Part shown: positions 8,769 to 18,347 of the stretch, piece by piece
How the letters are laid out: each line of letters starts with the position of its first letter
Numbering within the stretch: position 1 is the stretch's first letter
NCBI GenBank assembly: GCA_021818985.1
Contig: JAKASO010000011.1
Span: forward strand, 1 to 48,995
Direction: 5' to 3'
DNA from: a bacterium
GTDB lineage: Bacteria; SZUA-79; Acidulodesulfobacterales; Acidulodesulfobacteraceae
Length of the DNA stretch: 48,995 nt
Position numbers and translations under genes: made by a program
Notes under the pieces: model-generated
What the model was told of the DNA's origin: nothing
The model's input: only the letters and a program-made list of their open reading frames with translations
Databases searched by the model: none

Positions 8769-9668
8769 TTATGTTATAAAATAAAATTTAGTTAAGATAC
8801 TTAATGTAATAAAAAGAAAAAAAGTTAAAGAGATATAGCCGTTCATATCGAAAAAGGCCATATTTATATTGCCGAAGCTTTTATAAACAAGGTAATGTTC
8901 ATATATAAAAAATGCAAGAACGCATAGCATTCCTATTATGTATAAAAAATTAAGGCCAAACACAAAATAGAGCGATATAAGCAGACATAGAGAAATTAAA
9001 TGAAAGAACCTTGAAATTTTAATGGAATTTTCCACTCCGAATCTCACCGGTATTGAAAAAAGACCTTGAGATTTATCAAACTCGTAATCCATTATAGCAT
9101 ACAAAATGTCGAAACCGGCACCCCAAAATAAAACTGCTGCGCCAAGTATTATAATTTTATAACCAATGCTTCCGGTAACGGCAATCCATGCACCGATAGG
9201 TCCAAGCGCCATACTGATACCCAGCATAACATGAGACAAATAGGTAAACCTTTTGGTAAACGAATAAAAAGTAATGAATACGATAACAAAAGGCGAAAGA
9301 ATAAAGCATAAAAAATTAAGATTATATGTGGCAAAAATTAAAAAGGCGTAGGAAAGCAAGCCAAAAATAACGCTGTATCTAATTGTAAGCTCGCCTTTCG
9401 GCAACGTCCTTGATTTTGTTCTATTATTGAGCGCATCTATTTTTACATCTATAATACGATTAAATGCCATTGCGCCGCTCCTGCCAGCAGCCATGGCAAC
9501 CACGATCCAGAATATCTTTTCATAAAAAAAAGGAGTATCGAACTTCAATGGAAATTTGTCGTAAAACGCAAGCAAAAATGCGCTTAAGGCAAAGGGCAAA
9601 ACAAATATGGTATGAGAGAACTTTACCAATTCCAATGTTCGCCTTATTAAAATCCGTATTCTTTCCAT
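8769..9668 (-). CDS. UbiA-family prenyltransferase (MqnP-type by context)
   Basis: An integral membrane enzyme that attaches a polyprenyl tail to an aromatic acid. Both Asp-rich motifs are present: NRIIDVKID at 70-78 and DILYAIMDYEFD at 187-198, with about eight to nine hydrophobic helices over 299 residues. In this operon the likely acceptor is 1,4-dihydroxy-6-naphthoate rather than 4-hydroxybenzoate, because mqnE is co-transcribed; that assignment is inference from context. Its start overlaps the ubiD stop by 22 bases. The family is often auto-named UbiA or 4-hydroxybenzoate octaprenyltransferase. Confidence 0.88.
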   Translation of the reverse strand: MERIRILIRRTLELVKFSHTIFVLPFALSAFLLAFYDKFPLKFDTPFFYEKIFWIVVAMAAGRSGAMAFNRIIDVKIDALNNRTKSRTLPKGELTIRYSVIFGLLSYAFLIFATYNLNFLCFILSPFVIVFITFYSFTKRFTYLSHVMLGISMALGPIGAWIAVTGSIGYKIIILGAAVLFWGAGFDILYAIMDYEFDKSQGLFSIPVRFGVENSIKISRFFHLISLCLLISLYFVFGLNFLYIIGMLCVLAFFIYEHYLVYKSFGNINMAFFDMNGYISLTFFLFITLSILTKFYFIT

Positions 9669-11095
9669 CTCGCATCAACCAGTTTTTTAATATCGGAAGA
9701 CATAATTATATCATTCGGCCATCTTCTTTTATAGCCCTCGGATGTCCATTTTTTAGTAGCGTCTATGCCCATCTTTGAACCATAATTCGGGATATCGGAT
9801 GCGTGCTCCAAAACATCTATTGGACCATCCACAAAGGTTACATCCCTTTTTGGGTCTATGTTGTTGCAAACCCTCCAAATGACCTCGCTTTTATCTTGAA
9901 CGTTAACATCTTCGTCTAATATAATTATTATCTTAGTGAACATCATAAGCCCAAGTCCCCAAATGCCGTGCATAATCTTTTTTGCGTGTCCGGGATAACT
10001 TTTTTTGATGCTTATAAAGGCGAGATCATGAAATATGCCCTCAAACGGAAGGTTTATATCAATAATCTCCGGAAATATTTTTTTAACGGCCGGAAGAAAA
10101 AACCTCTCGGTAGCCTTGCCGATAAAACAGTCCTCCATCGGTGGCCTTCCAACTACCGTAGCGGAATAAACGGCATTTATTTTATGAGTAATAAGAGTTA
10201 CATGAAAAACTGGATAAAAATCCTCTAAAGAATAGTAGCCGGTATGATCCCCGAACGGGCCTTCGAGCCTGAAATCCTGCGACGGGTCAATATATCCTTC
10301 GAGAACAAACTCGGCATTAGCCGGAATATATATATCGTTTGTTTCGGATTTAACAAGTTCGACAGCATCCTGACGCAAAAAACCGGCAAACACCATTTCT
10401 TCGATATCGGGAGGCAGAGGAGCGGTTGCAGAATATATAACTGAAGGGTCGGAACCTATAACGACGGAGACCGGCATTTTTTTGCCGAGTTCTTTATACT
10501 TGCGAAAATGCCTTGCACCGTCTTTATGGATATGCCAGTGCATTCCGCAGGAAGTATCGTTATAAACCTGCATCCTGTACATCCCGGCATTTACAGAGCC
10601 GTTTTCCGGGTCTTTGGTAAAAACCAAAGGGAGTGTAATAAAGGGGCCCCCGTCTTCCGGCCATGTTTTAAGAACAGGAAGAATATCAAGCAGAGGTGGT
10701 TTATCAACAATCACTTCCTTACATTTGCCTTTTTTTACAATCTTAGGCATATAATCAGATAGTTTTTTTAATTTAGAAAGTGATTTAATTTTTTCAAAAA
10801 AATTAACGGGTATTTCAGGCTCTATTATCTCAGATATGCGTTTTGCAACATCGTCAAGTTTTTTGACTTCGAAAGCGGCTGTAACCCTTTTTTCGGAACC
10901 GAACAAGTTGATAAGCAAAGGAAACCCATATCCCTTAACCTTTTCAAAAAGAAGCGCCGGACCGCCGTTTTTAACTACCCTGTCGGTGATCTCCGTAATC
11001 TCAAGATTACTGTCAACAGAAACATTTATACGTTTTAGTTCATTATTCTTTTCGAGAAATCTCATGAAATCATGAAGATCTTTATAGGGCATCAA
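9647..11095 (-). CDS. UbiD-family decarboxylase (MqnL-type by context)
   Basis: A 482-residue member of the UbiD family, which uses prenylated FMN for reversible aromatic decarboxylation. Recognisable blocks are the N-terminal helical region (DLHDFMRFLEKN), the central MHWHIHKDGARHFR cofactor region, EGPFGDHTGYYS, and the C-terminal WPNDIIMS. It is the first gene of the ubiD-ubiA-ubiX-mqnE operon, so it probably removes the carboxyl group of the prenylated naphthoate in the futalosine route. Other UbiD-family enzymes act on ubiquinone precursors or phenolic acids; the mqnE neighbour is the reason for preferring menaquinone. No strong ribosome site is seen. Confidence 0.88.
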   Translation of the reverse strand: MMPYKDLHDFMRFLEKNNELKRINVSVDSNLEITEITDRVVKNGGPALLFEKVKGYGFPLLINLFGSEKRVTAAFEVKKLDDVAKRISEIIEPEIPVNFFEKIKSLSKLKKLSDYMPKIVKKGKCKEVIVDKPPLLDILPVLKTWPEDGGPFITLPLVFTKDPENGSVNAGMYRMQVYNDTSCGMHWHIHKDGARHFRKYKELGKKMPVSVVIGSDPSVIYSATAPLPPDIEEMVFAGFLRQDAVELVKSETNDIYIPANAEFVLEGYIDPSQDFRLEGPFGDHTGYYSLEDFYPVFHVTLITHKINAVYSATVVGRPPMEDCFIGKATERFFLPAVKKIFPEIIDINLPFEGIFHDLAFISIKKSYPGHAKKIMHGIWGLGLMMFTKIIIILDEDVNVQDKSEVIWRVCNNIDPKRDVTFVDGPIDVLEHASDIPNYGSKMGIDATKKWTSEGYKRRWPNDIIMSSDIKKLVDARWKEYGF

Positions 11096-11260
11096 GAAAT
11101 TCCTAAAGTATCATCGTTCGTAACGTGAAATGTAAAATATAATTGTAATGTAATATTGTAATATAATATTAATATAGTTAATATAGAATATAGGTAATCC
11201 CAAACTCCTGCCGTATTTTATACTCCTTATACTATATAATATAATATTTTAGTTTTTAAT

Positions 11261-13171
11261 TCAAGCGCCTTTAACTCTATAATTACCCTTTTTTATCGTA
11301 AAACCCGCCGCATCAAAGTATTCCAGAAGAGGAATAGCATATTTTCTGGACACTCCTGCAATATCCTTAATATCTTTAGGCTCAAGCTTGGCATTAACGG
11401 AGAAAAATAATTCTATATCTTTTTTTATTTTATCTATCTGCTCTTTTAAATACAAAATATCGTATTTAACCCTGATGAGCCTTCCTTCGCTAACCATAAT
11501 GCCAATTAAATTATTTAATGCTTTCTTATTGATATTGAGTTTTTTTTCAATGTTCGGTACGAAAGGAACGCTGTTTCCACTTGATTTTACAAGAAGTTCA
11601 ATTTTATCCATAAGCTTTTTATTTTCTTCGGAAAGTTCCCGGACCGCGCCTTTAATTGAAATATTGCCGCCGGAACTTGCTATAACGCCCTTAGAGACCA
11701 TGTCATTCAAAATCATATCGAATATCGAAATATCTATAATATTACCATAATAAGAATATAATCCACTTTTTGGGATAGATGTTTTTAACCGGTCCTTGTC
11801 AATAAAGTATTTTACTTTCTCTTCAATATCTACTTCAAGACCGGCAATGTTTTCTTTTAAGGCGGCAAATTTAAGCTTCTCGTCTGCTACGATCCTGCCT
11901 AATTTTATCAATCCGGTTACATAAGACGCAAAATCATTATAAGAAAAATTCATTTTTTTATAGATTTTACTAAGATCGGCAGAGTTTCCATTGATGGAAA
12001 TAAAAGAAAGAATGGCGGCGGCGGAACTCCTGGAGATTATGTTTTGGTAAAACCGTTCATTTGAGCTGTCATAACCGTAATCCAAAAAAGGATCTATTAT
12101 AGTTCCACCGCCAATAGTTTCAAGCATTCCCGGATCCCGAACGATAAATTTTTCTTTAGACATGGTAGAAATCTTGTCTTTTAATTTTATAATAACGGTC
12201 AGCCGGGTTCCGGGGGAAATTTTCTTACTTTTATTTTTATCCGGAATAATTATTCTTGCGGGTAAATTGACACTTCCGGTCATAAAAACCAGATTTGAAA
12301 GATTCTTCGGGTTGAGGTCCTTTTTACCACTCCCAACATAGGAGAAGCTGCATAGAATAGTATCGGATGCAAGAAGACTGTCTTTTAAAGAAACGACATT
12401 GCCGTGATCAACATCTTCTTTCTGAACAGAGGCTATATTTATTGCCGTTCGCATAGACCGTTTTGCGACCGGTATGCTTTTATTATGCGATTCTATACTT
12501 TTTATTTTTGTTACTATGTTTTTCGGCATTATTTCTATTTCGTCATTTATGCTTAAATATCCATACATAAGCGTGCCGGTCAAAATGGTACCAAATCCTT
12601 TCAGAGTAAATACCCTGTCCACCGGCAAAAAAGTTTTTGTGGATGAGTGAATAAAATTTAACGAAGATATTTTCGCATCAATCTTTTTTACAAGAGTTTC
12701 GATGCCTTCTCCTGTTTTAGACGATACCTTTATAATTTCATCTATGGGGACGCTATAACGGTCAAAAAGTCCTTTAATCTCACTTTCCCTTAAAACCACG
12801 GTTTTTTCATTTGCAAGATCAATTTTGGTCAGCACCGGAATTATAGCTTTTATATCTAAAAGCTTAAGAATAAGGAGATGTTCTTCGGTTTGCGGCTTAA
12901 TTCCGTCATCTGCCGCGATAACGAATATAACGGCGTCCATCCCGGAAGAACCGGAAACCATTGTTTTTATAAATTTTGCATGTCCGGGCACATCAACTAT
13001 ACCGGCAAACGCTCCGGAGGGCAGATTTAATCCCGCATAACCCAATACGATGCTTATACCCCTTTTTTTCTCTTCCGTAAGCCTGTCCGTATCCGTGCCC
13101 GTGAGCGCTTTAATTAAGGATGTCTTACCATGATCTATATGACCGGCGGTCCCGATTATATAATTTTTCAT
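11261..13171 (-). CDS. selB: Selenocysteine-specific elongation factor
   Basis: SelB delivers Sec-tRNA(Sec) to UGA codons marked by a SECIS hairpin. The GTPase motifs are G1 AGHIDHGKT (9-17), G3 DVPGH (60-64) and G4 TKID (115-118), followed by the translation-factor beta barrels and a long C-terminal region of winged helices (about 380-636) that binds SECIS RNA; 636 residues is normal. It distinguishes itself from EF-Tu by length and by the GYAGLNLPSG segment. It stands alone: no selA, selD or tRNA-Sec gene is visible in the window. Its presence implies that the genome encodes selenoproteins, so UGA-containing genes here should be read with care. Confidence 0.93.
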   Translation of the reverse strand: MKNYIIGTAGHIDHGKTSLIKALTGTDTDRLTEEKKRGISIVLGYAGLNLPSGAFAGIVDVPGHAKFIKTMVSGSSGMDAVIFVIAADDGIKPQTEEHLLILKLLDIKAIIPVLTKIDLANEKTVVLRESEIKGLFDRYSVPIDEIIKVSSKTGEGIETLVKKIDAKISSLNFIHSSTKTFLPVDRVFTLKGFGTILTGTLMYGYLSINDEIEIMPKNIVTKIKSIESHNKSIPVAKRSMRTAINIASVQKEDVDHGNVVSLKDSLLASDTILCSFSYVGSGKKDLNPKNLSNLVFMTGSVNLPARIIIPDKNKSKKISPGTRLTVIIKLKDKISTMSKEKFIVRDPGMLETIGGGTIIDPFLDYGYDSSNERFYQNIISRSSAAAILSFISINGNSADLSKIYKKMNFSYNDFASYVTGLIKLGRIVADEKLKFAALKENIAGLEVDIEEKVKYFIDKDRLKTSIPKSGLYSYYGNIIDISIFDMILNDMVSKGVIASSGGNISIKGAVRELSEENKKLMDKIELLVKSSGNSVPFVPNIEKKLNINKKALNNLIGIMVSEGRLIRVKYDILYLKEQIDKIKKDIELFFSVNAKLEPKDIKDIAGVSRKYAIPLLEYFDAAGFTIKKGNYRVKGA

Positions 13172-13384
13172 AGACAGTTATATTTTACAAGAATTATAGA
13201 TGTATGTAAACTGTTGCTTAATTCTATAAATTGTCGTCTATGCGTCATTTCCGAAGGAGGCGAAAAGCCCATTATAAAATATAAAAGTATAAAAGTTTTT
13301 TGCGGTAATTCCGGGTTATAGTAATTAAAGTATTATATATTTATGGAGAAATTAGCACATTGCTAAAACAAGCATTGCTAAAAT

Positions 13385-13421
13385 AAATAAAAAAATAACC
13401 CGGCTCTGGGAAACCGGGTTA
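13385..13421 (-). terminator. Rho-independent terminator of htrA
   Basis: On the minus strand an 8-bp GC-rich stem (TAACCCGG paired with CCGGGTTA, arms 13396-13403 and 13414-13421, 10-base loop) is followed by a run of seven T and more T-rich sequence. It lies 40 bases past the htrA stop. Confidence 0.88.
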
Positions 13422-13461
13422 CCTTTAGGAGGAGTGATGGAAAGCTTATAAGGTTTATATT

Positions 13462-14946
13462 TTATTTAGAATATGAATATGCAAGATAGAGTTTTATATT
13501 TCCGCGTTTTATAAAAAGCAGATACCGGCCTTCTTTCCGCGCCGCCGTTATCTCTTTTAGATAATCGCCAACATTATTGCACGGCTGATGGTTAATTTTC
13601 TGGATCACGTCTCCCTGCAATATTCCCATTTTCTGACCTACCGAACCGGGAACAACCTTGGAAACTATAACCCCGTGATAAACATTATGAATATTATATG
13701 CCTGCATATTGGTAGAATTTAATGGAATAACGGTAATGCCGAGTTTTTTTGCCGAAACTTTATAGGTCTTAAAAACATTTTTAGAGTTATTCCAGTTCTC
13801 CACGGTTATCATGATGGTTTTCCTTATGCCATTTCTAATAATTTCCATAGGCACCGTAGTTCCGGGTTTGGTATTTTCGACAAGCCACGGCAATTGAGAC
13901 ATTTCTTTTATTTTAGTATTATCGAATTTTATAATTATATCTCCGTTTTTTAAACCTGCTTTTGCAGCCGGACTATTCGGCAAAACCGTTGAAATAAGAG
14001 CCCCGTATGAAGTTTTAAGATGAAAAGCCTTTTTTAACGGCGGAGTGATCTTTTGTATTTCGACGCCAAGCCAGCCTCTAGTGATCTTTCCGGTTTCAAG
14101 TTCAGGAAGAACCTTTTTAAGCACATTGACGGGTATGGCAAAACCTATTCCCTGAGCGCCTCTAATAATAGCGGTATTAATTCCTATAAGCTGGCCTTTC
14201 ATGTTAATTAACGGCCCGCCGCTATTGCCGGGATTTATTGCGGCATTAGTCTGAATAAAATCTTCGTAAGGTCCGCCGATAGCCCTGCCTTTAGCGCTTA
14301 TGATGCCATTTGTAACCGTCCAGCCAAGACCAAACGGGTTACCTATGGCAAGCACCCATTCGCCGATCTGGGCTTTGGACGAGTCGCCTAATATCGCAGC
14401 AGGAAGATTATTTCCAGCGTTTATCTTTAAAAGCGCAAGATCTACTTGAGAATCTTTGCCTATTACTTTTGCTTTGTACGTTCTACCGTTATAAAGCTTG
14501 ATGTATATTTTAGTAGCTCCTTTTATAACATGATTATTTGTAACGATATATCCGTTTTTGCTAATGATAACCCCAGAACCCAGGCTTTCTTCGGTATAAG
14601 TGCTTTGGGGAATATTTCTAAAAAAGTTATTAAAAAAGTTACCGAAGGGATTAGACTGATTGCCAAAAGGGTTTTGATACATCTGTATAGGTCCGCCCTT
14701 TACGACTTGAGTCGTTCGGATGTTGACAACAAACGGCTTATCTTGTTTAATAAGCATTACAAAATTTGTCGGACCACTTCCGGCAGGTACCGTAGAATTA
14801 GTAGAAGTATAGATTACGGGGGATCCGGTTGCGGCATTCGATTCGCTGAACAAATGCAGATTGGTAGAAATTATAAACCCAATAATTAAACCCACAAAAA
14901 CGGCAATCCCTGCACCAATAATCTTCGTTTCCGATTTCAATTTCAT
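13462..14946 (-). CDS. htrA: Do/HtrA (DegP-like) periplasmic serine protease
   Basis: Degrades or refolds damaged envelope proteins. An N-terminal membrane anchor or signal segment covers about 8-30. The trypsin-like triad is H139 (TNNHVI), D169 (DLALL) and S242 (GNSGGP). Two PDZ domains follow, about 285-370 and 385-485. Residues 85-112 are an Asn/Phe/Pro/Gln-rich loop like the LA loop of DegP. TAGGAGG lies 12 bases before the ATG. A sigma-54-like promoter is placed 52-68 bases upstream and a clear terminator follows, so it is probably a single-gene transcript. It stands next to clpB, clpA-like and hsp20 genes. Confidence 0.95.
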   Translation of the reverse strand: MKLKSETKIIGAGIAVFVGLIIGFIISTNLHLFSESNAATGSPVIYTSTNSTVPAGSGPTNFVMLIKQDKPFVVNIRTTQVVKGGPIQMYQNPFGNQSNPFGNFFNNFFRNIPQSTYTEESLGSGVIISKNGYIVTNNHVIKGATKIYIKLYNGRTYKAKVIGKDSQVDLALLKINAGNNLPAAILGDSSKAQIGEWVLAIGNPFGLGWTVTNGIISAKGRAIGGPYEDFIQTNAAINPGNSGGPLINMKGQLIGINTAIIRGAQGIGFAIPVNVLKKVLPELETGKITRGWLGVEIQKITPPLKKAFHLKTSYGALISTVLPNSPAAKAGLKNGDIIIKFDNTKIKEMSQLPWLVENTKPGTTVPMEIIRNGIRKTIMITVENWNNSKNVFKTYKVSAKKLGITVIPLNSTNMQAYNIHNVYHGVIVSKVVPGSVGQKMGILQGDVIQKINHQPCNNVGDYLKEITAARKEGRYLLFIKRGNIKLYLAYSYSK

Positions 14947-14997
14947 AATTGACTAAAACCTCCTAAGATTTATCCTAACAATATTACAATTATTAAA

Positions 14998-15014
14998 TGC
15001 AACAAATATGCCAA
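14998..15014 (-). promoter_or_regulatory. Candidate sigma-54 promoter of htrA
   Basis: On the minus strand TTGGCA-TATTTG-TTGCA has GG and GC exactly ten bases apart, matching the -24/-12 consensus TGGCAC-N5-TTGCW with changes only in the less conserved positions. The predicted start falls near 14986, giving an approximately 40-base leader that contains the TAGGAGG site. Confidence 0.55.
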
Positions 15015-15143
15015 CTATCATTTTACTTTATAAAATCATATTTCAATCACTAAAATAGCGTATTTAAAAACATCGTTAAGGAATTAAAAAATTTCTTTAA
15101 CTAATTCAAATATTGTCAAAATGATTAATTTGTTTACGTTGCA

Positions 15144-15156
15144 TGTCATTATGACA
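15144..15156. promoter_or_regulatory. Palindrome TGTCATTATGACA in the htrA upstream region
   Basis: A perfect 6-bp inverted repeat around one base, about 130 bases upstream of the sigma-54-like element and 30 bases past the clpB stop. The distance is typical for an enhancer-binding activator site, but this is inference only. Confidence 0.35.
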
Positions 15157-15185
15157 AAATAAATACCAGTTTAATTTAATATGAA

Positions 15186-17774
15186 TCATGCCTTGTTAAA
15201 AACAACCTCACCGGTATTATCATTATAATCCGTCATGATAGAATCGTTGGAAATAATTTTTGATGAAAGGATATCGCTTGCAAGCTTATCCTGAATATAG
15301 GACTTTATGGCTCTTTTAAGCGGTCTTGCCCCATAAATAGGGTCATAGCCCTCCAATGCGATAAATCTTTTCAAATTATCGGCAAACTCTATTCCGATTC
15401 CTTTATTTTTTAGCACCGTTTTAAGATTATCAAGCTGAATCTCTACTATTTTGATTATATCGTCTTCGTCCAAGGCATGAAATATGATTATATCATCCAA
15501 CCGGTTTAAAAATTCCGGCTTAAAATAATTTTTTAAAAGACCCGTAACGCTATTTTTCATCTCTTCATACCGTTTTCCGCTGTAACTTTGAATTATATCG
15601 GAACCGATATTTGAAGTCATTATTATTATCGTATTTTTAAAATCAACTGTCCTGCCCTGTCCATCCGTAAGCCTGCCATCATCCAACAGTTGAAGAAGCA
15701 CATTAAAAACATCCTGATGCGCTTTTTCTATCTCATCGAAAAGAACAACGCTGTAAGGACGCCGTCTAACGGCTTCGGTAAGTTGTCCGCCTTCTTCGTA
15801 TCCGACATAACCGGGAGGGGCGCCGATCAACCTTGAAACAGTGTGTTTTTCCATATATTCCGACATATCTATCCTTACAAGATTATTTTCGTTATCAAAC
15901 AAAAATTCGGCAAGAGCTTTAGCAAGTTCTGTTTTACCAACGCCCGTTGGACCCAAAAACATAAACGACCCCATAGGCCTGTTAGGATCGGAAAGCCCCG
16001 CCCTTGAACGCCTTATGGTATTAGCAACGCTTTCTATAGCCTCATCCTGAGAGATAACCCGTTTATGGAGATGATCTTCGATGGCTAAAAGCTTTTCTTT
16101 TTCGCCTTCCATAAGTTTTGTTACGGGTATGCCCGTCCATTTGGAAACGACCCTTGCGATATCTTCCGAATCAACCTCTTCTTTTAAACCGCCACCCTTC
16201 TTTTGAAGCTCTAAAAGGGCATTATTGTATTCGGTTAATTTAGCCTCAAGTAAATTTAGCTTACCATATCTGATCTCCGCGACCTTTTCATATTTTCCTT
16301 CTCTTTCGTATTGCTGCGCCTGAACCTTTAGAGAATCAATCTCTTTTTTCGCATCACCTATTTTTTGTATGAGATCCTTTTCATTTTGCCATTTTGCTTT
16401 TTTTCCGTTAAAATCTTCTTCTAAATTAGAAAGATCGGCTTCCAGTTCTTTCAAGCGTTTTTTAGACTCTTCGTCTTTTTCTTTTTTCAAGGCCTCCTGC
16501 TCTATTTTAATCTTAATGATCTTTCTTTGTATCTCGTCAAGTTCGGTAGGAAGCGAATCTATCTCGATTCTGAGCTTTGCCGAGGCTTCATCCATAAGAT
16601 CAATGGCTTTATCTGGCAAGAATCTTTCCGTAATATAACGGTCCGAAAGCGCTGCCGCCGCAATTAGCGCAGAGTCTTTTATCTTTATGCCGTGATAAGC
16701 CTCGTAGCGTTCTTTAAGCCCGCGCAAAATAGATATAGTATCCTCCACCGACGGCTCTTCGACAAAAACCGGCTGAAACCTTCTTTCAAGAGCGGCATCC
16801 TTTTCAACATATTTCCTGTATTCATCAAGCGTAGTTGCTCCGATTGCACGAAGTTCCCCCCTCGCCAGCGCTGGCTTAAGAAGATTAGACGCATCAATAG
16901 CGCCTTCAGCTTTGCCGGCGCCGACAAGATTATGTATCTCATCTATAAATATTATTATTCTTCCTTCGGAAGATTTTATCTCTTTTATTACCGCCTTAAG
17001 CCTGTCCTCAAATTCCCCCCTGTATTTAGCGCCTGCGATAAGCGATCCGAGATCCAAAGAAAGAAGCATTTTATCCCTTAAAGATTCCGGAACGTCATAG
17101 TCTGCGATCCTTCTTGCCAATCCTTCAACTATTGCGGTCTTTCCCACACCAGAATCGCCGATCAGCACCGGATTGTTCTTTGTTCTTCTCGAAAGGACTT
17201 CCATAATCCGCCTGATCTCGTCATCCCTTCCTATGACCGGATCTATCTTTCCCTCCCTTGCCATTTTAGTAAGATCAACAGTATACTTCTCTAAAGCCTG
17301 ATATTTATCTTCCGGGTTTTGATCTGTTACTCTGGTACCGCCCCTTATCGTCATGAGGGCTTTTAAAATAATATCACGACTTAAACCGTTTCCGGTAAGA
17401 ATATCATAAGACTTTGTGGTTTTAACATCAAAAAGGCCAAGGATTATATGGTCAACCGAAAGGAAATCATCTTTCATTGCTATCCTATTTTTCTCGGCCA
17501 TATTCATTACTTTGCTGAACGAGGAGGATACATTAGGTTCTAATCCACCCTCCACCGTGGGAAGGGAAGATAATGCCCTTTTGACTTCACTACCCAGAGC
17601 GTCTGTATTTATACCAGCTTTTTTAAATAGAGAAACGGCTAAACTTTCTTCGCTTTTTAATAAAGCAAAAAGAAGGTGAATATCCGTGATCTCCGGATTT
17701 TTGGATTCCTTCGCAATATTAACACTTAAATCTACCACTTCCTGAGATTTTATGGTTAAGTTATCGAGCCTCAT
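15186..17774 (-). CDS. clpB: Disaggregase ClpB
   Basis: A hexameric AAA+ chaperone that rescues aggregated proteins with DnaK. In order: Clp N domain (1-145), first AAA module with GDSGVGKT (206-213) and IIIFIDEIHNLVG, a coiled-coil middle domain (about 405-530) typical of ClpB, and a second AAA module with GPTGVGKT (608-615) and VVLFDEIEKAH. The ClpP-binding tripeptide loop is absent, as expected for ClpB rather than ClpA/ClpC. A length of 862 is standard. AAGGAGAG lies seven bases before the ATG. A clpA-like gene and a DUF1844 gene lie upstream on the same strand. Confidence 0.96.
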   Translation of the reverse strand: MRLDNLTIKSQEVVDLSVNIAKESKNPEITDIHLLFALLKSEESLAVSLFKKAGINTDALGSEVKRALSSLPTVEGGLEPNVSSSFSKVMNMAEKNRIAMKDDFLSVDHIILGLFDVKTTKSYDILTGNGLSRDIILKALMTIRGGTRVTDQNPEDKYQALEKYTVDLTKMAREGKIDPVIGRDDEIRRIMEVLSRRTKNNPVLIGDSGVGKTAIVEGLARRIADYDVPESLRDKMLLSLDLGSLIAGAKYRGEFEDRLKAVIKEIKSSEGRIIIFIDEIHNLVGAGKAEGAIDASNLLKPALARGELRAIGATTLDEYRKYVEKDAALERRFQPVFVEEPSVEDTISILRGLKERYEAYHGIKIKDSALIAAAALSDRYITERFLPDKAIDLMDEASAKLRIEIDSLPTELDEIQRKIIKIKIEQEALKKEKDEESKKRLKELEADLSNLEEDFNGKKAKWQNEKDLIQKIGDAKKEIDSLKVQAQQYEREGKYEKVAEIRYGKLNLLEAKLTEYNNALLELQKKGGGLKEEVDSEDIARVVSKWTGIPVTKLMEGEKEKLLAIEDHLHKRVISQDEAIESVANTIRRSRAGLSDPNRPMGSFMFLGPTGVGKTELAKALAEFLFDNENNLVRIDMSEYMEKHTVSRLIGAPPGYVGYEEGGQLTEAVRRRPYSVVLFDEIEKAHQDVFNVLLQLLDDGRLTDGQGRTVDFKNTIIIMTSNIGSDIIQSYSGKRYEEMKNSVTGLLKNYFKPEFLNRLDDIIIFHALDEDDIIKIVEIQLDNLKTVLKNKGIGIEFADNLKRFIALEGYDPIYGARPLKRAIKSYIQDKLASDILSSKIISNDSIMTDYNDNTGEVVFNKA

Positions 17775-17876
17775 TACAAATCTCTCCTTTTAGCGCAATC
17801 TAATAAAAAACCAACATAAATAACACAAATATAAAGGTATTGGTAGGAATAAGAAACTAATGACCATTTTGCAGCT

Positions 17877-18347
17877 TTATTTCGCGTTTATAAAAAACAT
17901 CCTTAGATCATACAAAATATTATCTACCAGATTTGATTCATTTTCGTCAAGATTACCTTTTGTTTTTACGGAAAGCATCTCTATCGTATCAATAAGATAT
18001 CTGGCAGTCTTTGTATCCTTTTCATACTTGCCTGTAACCGGATTGGGTAATTTACCCAGATAAACAAGAGCTTGGGCATTCAGCGAATAGATAAAAGTAG
18101 CAAAATCCGCTTTAATTGCATCTTCGGAAAACTTCTCGTCTTCAAGGGGAATTTCATTTTTATCTATATTTTTAAGATCTTCGGCTTTAATGTCTTCTTT
18201 AACGTCCTCGGCATTATCGCGCTTATTGTTTTCATGCCCGCCTTCCGCAGGGTTTAAACGATCGTCAGTTGCATATATCCTTTTATCCATTACTTTAAAC
18301 CCTTTTTCAGCCGGATTTTCTGGCGGGATTTTATCGTCTTCAAACAT
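17877..18347 (-). CDS. DUF1844 family protein
   Basis: A 156-residue protein with an acidic, Lys/Asp/Glu-rich N-terminal half (1-75), probably disordered, and a C-terminal helical domain beginning DFATFIYSLNAQALVYLGKLPNP and ending NLVDNILYDLRMFF. That C-terminal block is the DUF1844 signature; no biochemical function is known. The ATG at 18347 is chosen because GGAAG lies upstream and because it gives an 8-base ATGTTTGA overlap with the clpA-like stop; an earlier in-frame start would run 72 bases further into clpA. Coupling to the Clp unfoldase suggests a link with protein quality control, but this is inference. Confidence 0.85.
   Translation of the reverse strand: MFEDDKIPPENPAEKGFKVMDKRIYATDDRLNPAEGGHENNKRDNAEDVKEDIKAEDLKNIDKNEIPLEDEKFSEDAIKADFATFIYSLNAQALVYLGKLPNPVTGKYEKDTKTARYLIDTIEMLSVKTKGNLDENESNLVDNILYDLRMFFINAK

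Noticed and set aside
13424..13450. AGGAGG followed by an ATG on the plus strand
   Set aside because: The frame closes after four codons (ATGGAAAGCTTATAA), and the region is the 3' flank of htrA; it is not a gene.
13172..13461. Possible tRNA-Sec gene between selB and htrA
   Set aside because: No cloverleaf or long variable arm could be drawn; the only clear structure is the htrA terminator.
14446..14889. 147-codon plus-strand frame opposite htrA
   Set aside because: It lies entirely inside a well-conserved htrA gene and has no ribosome site or recognisable domain.
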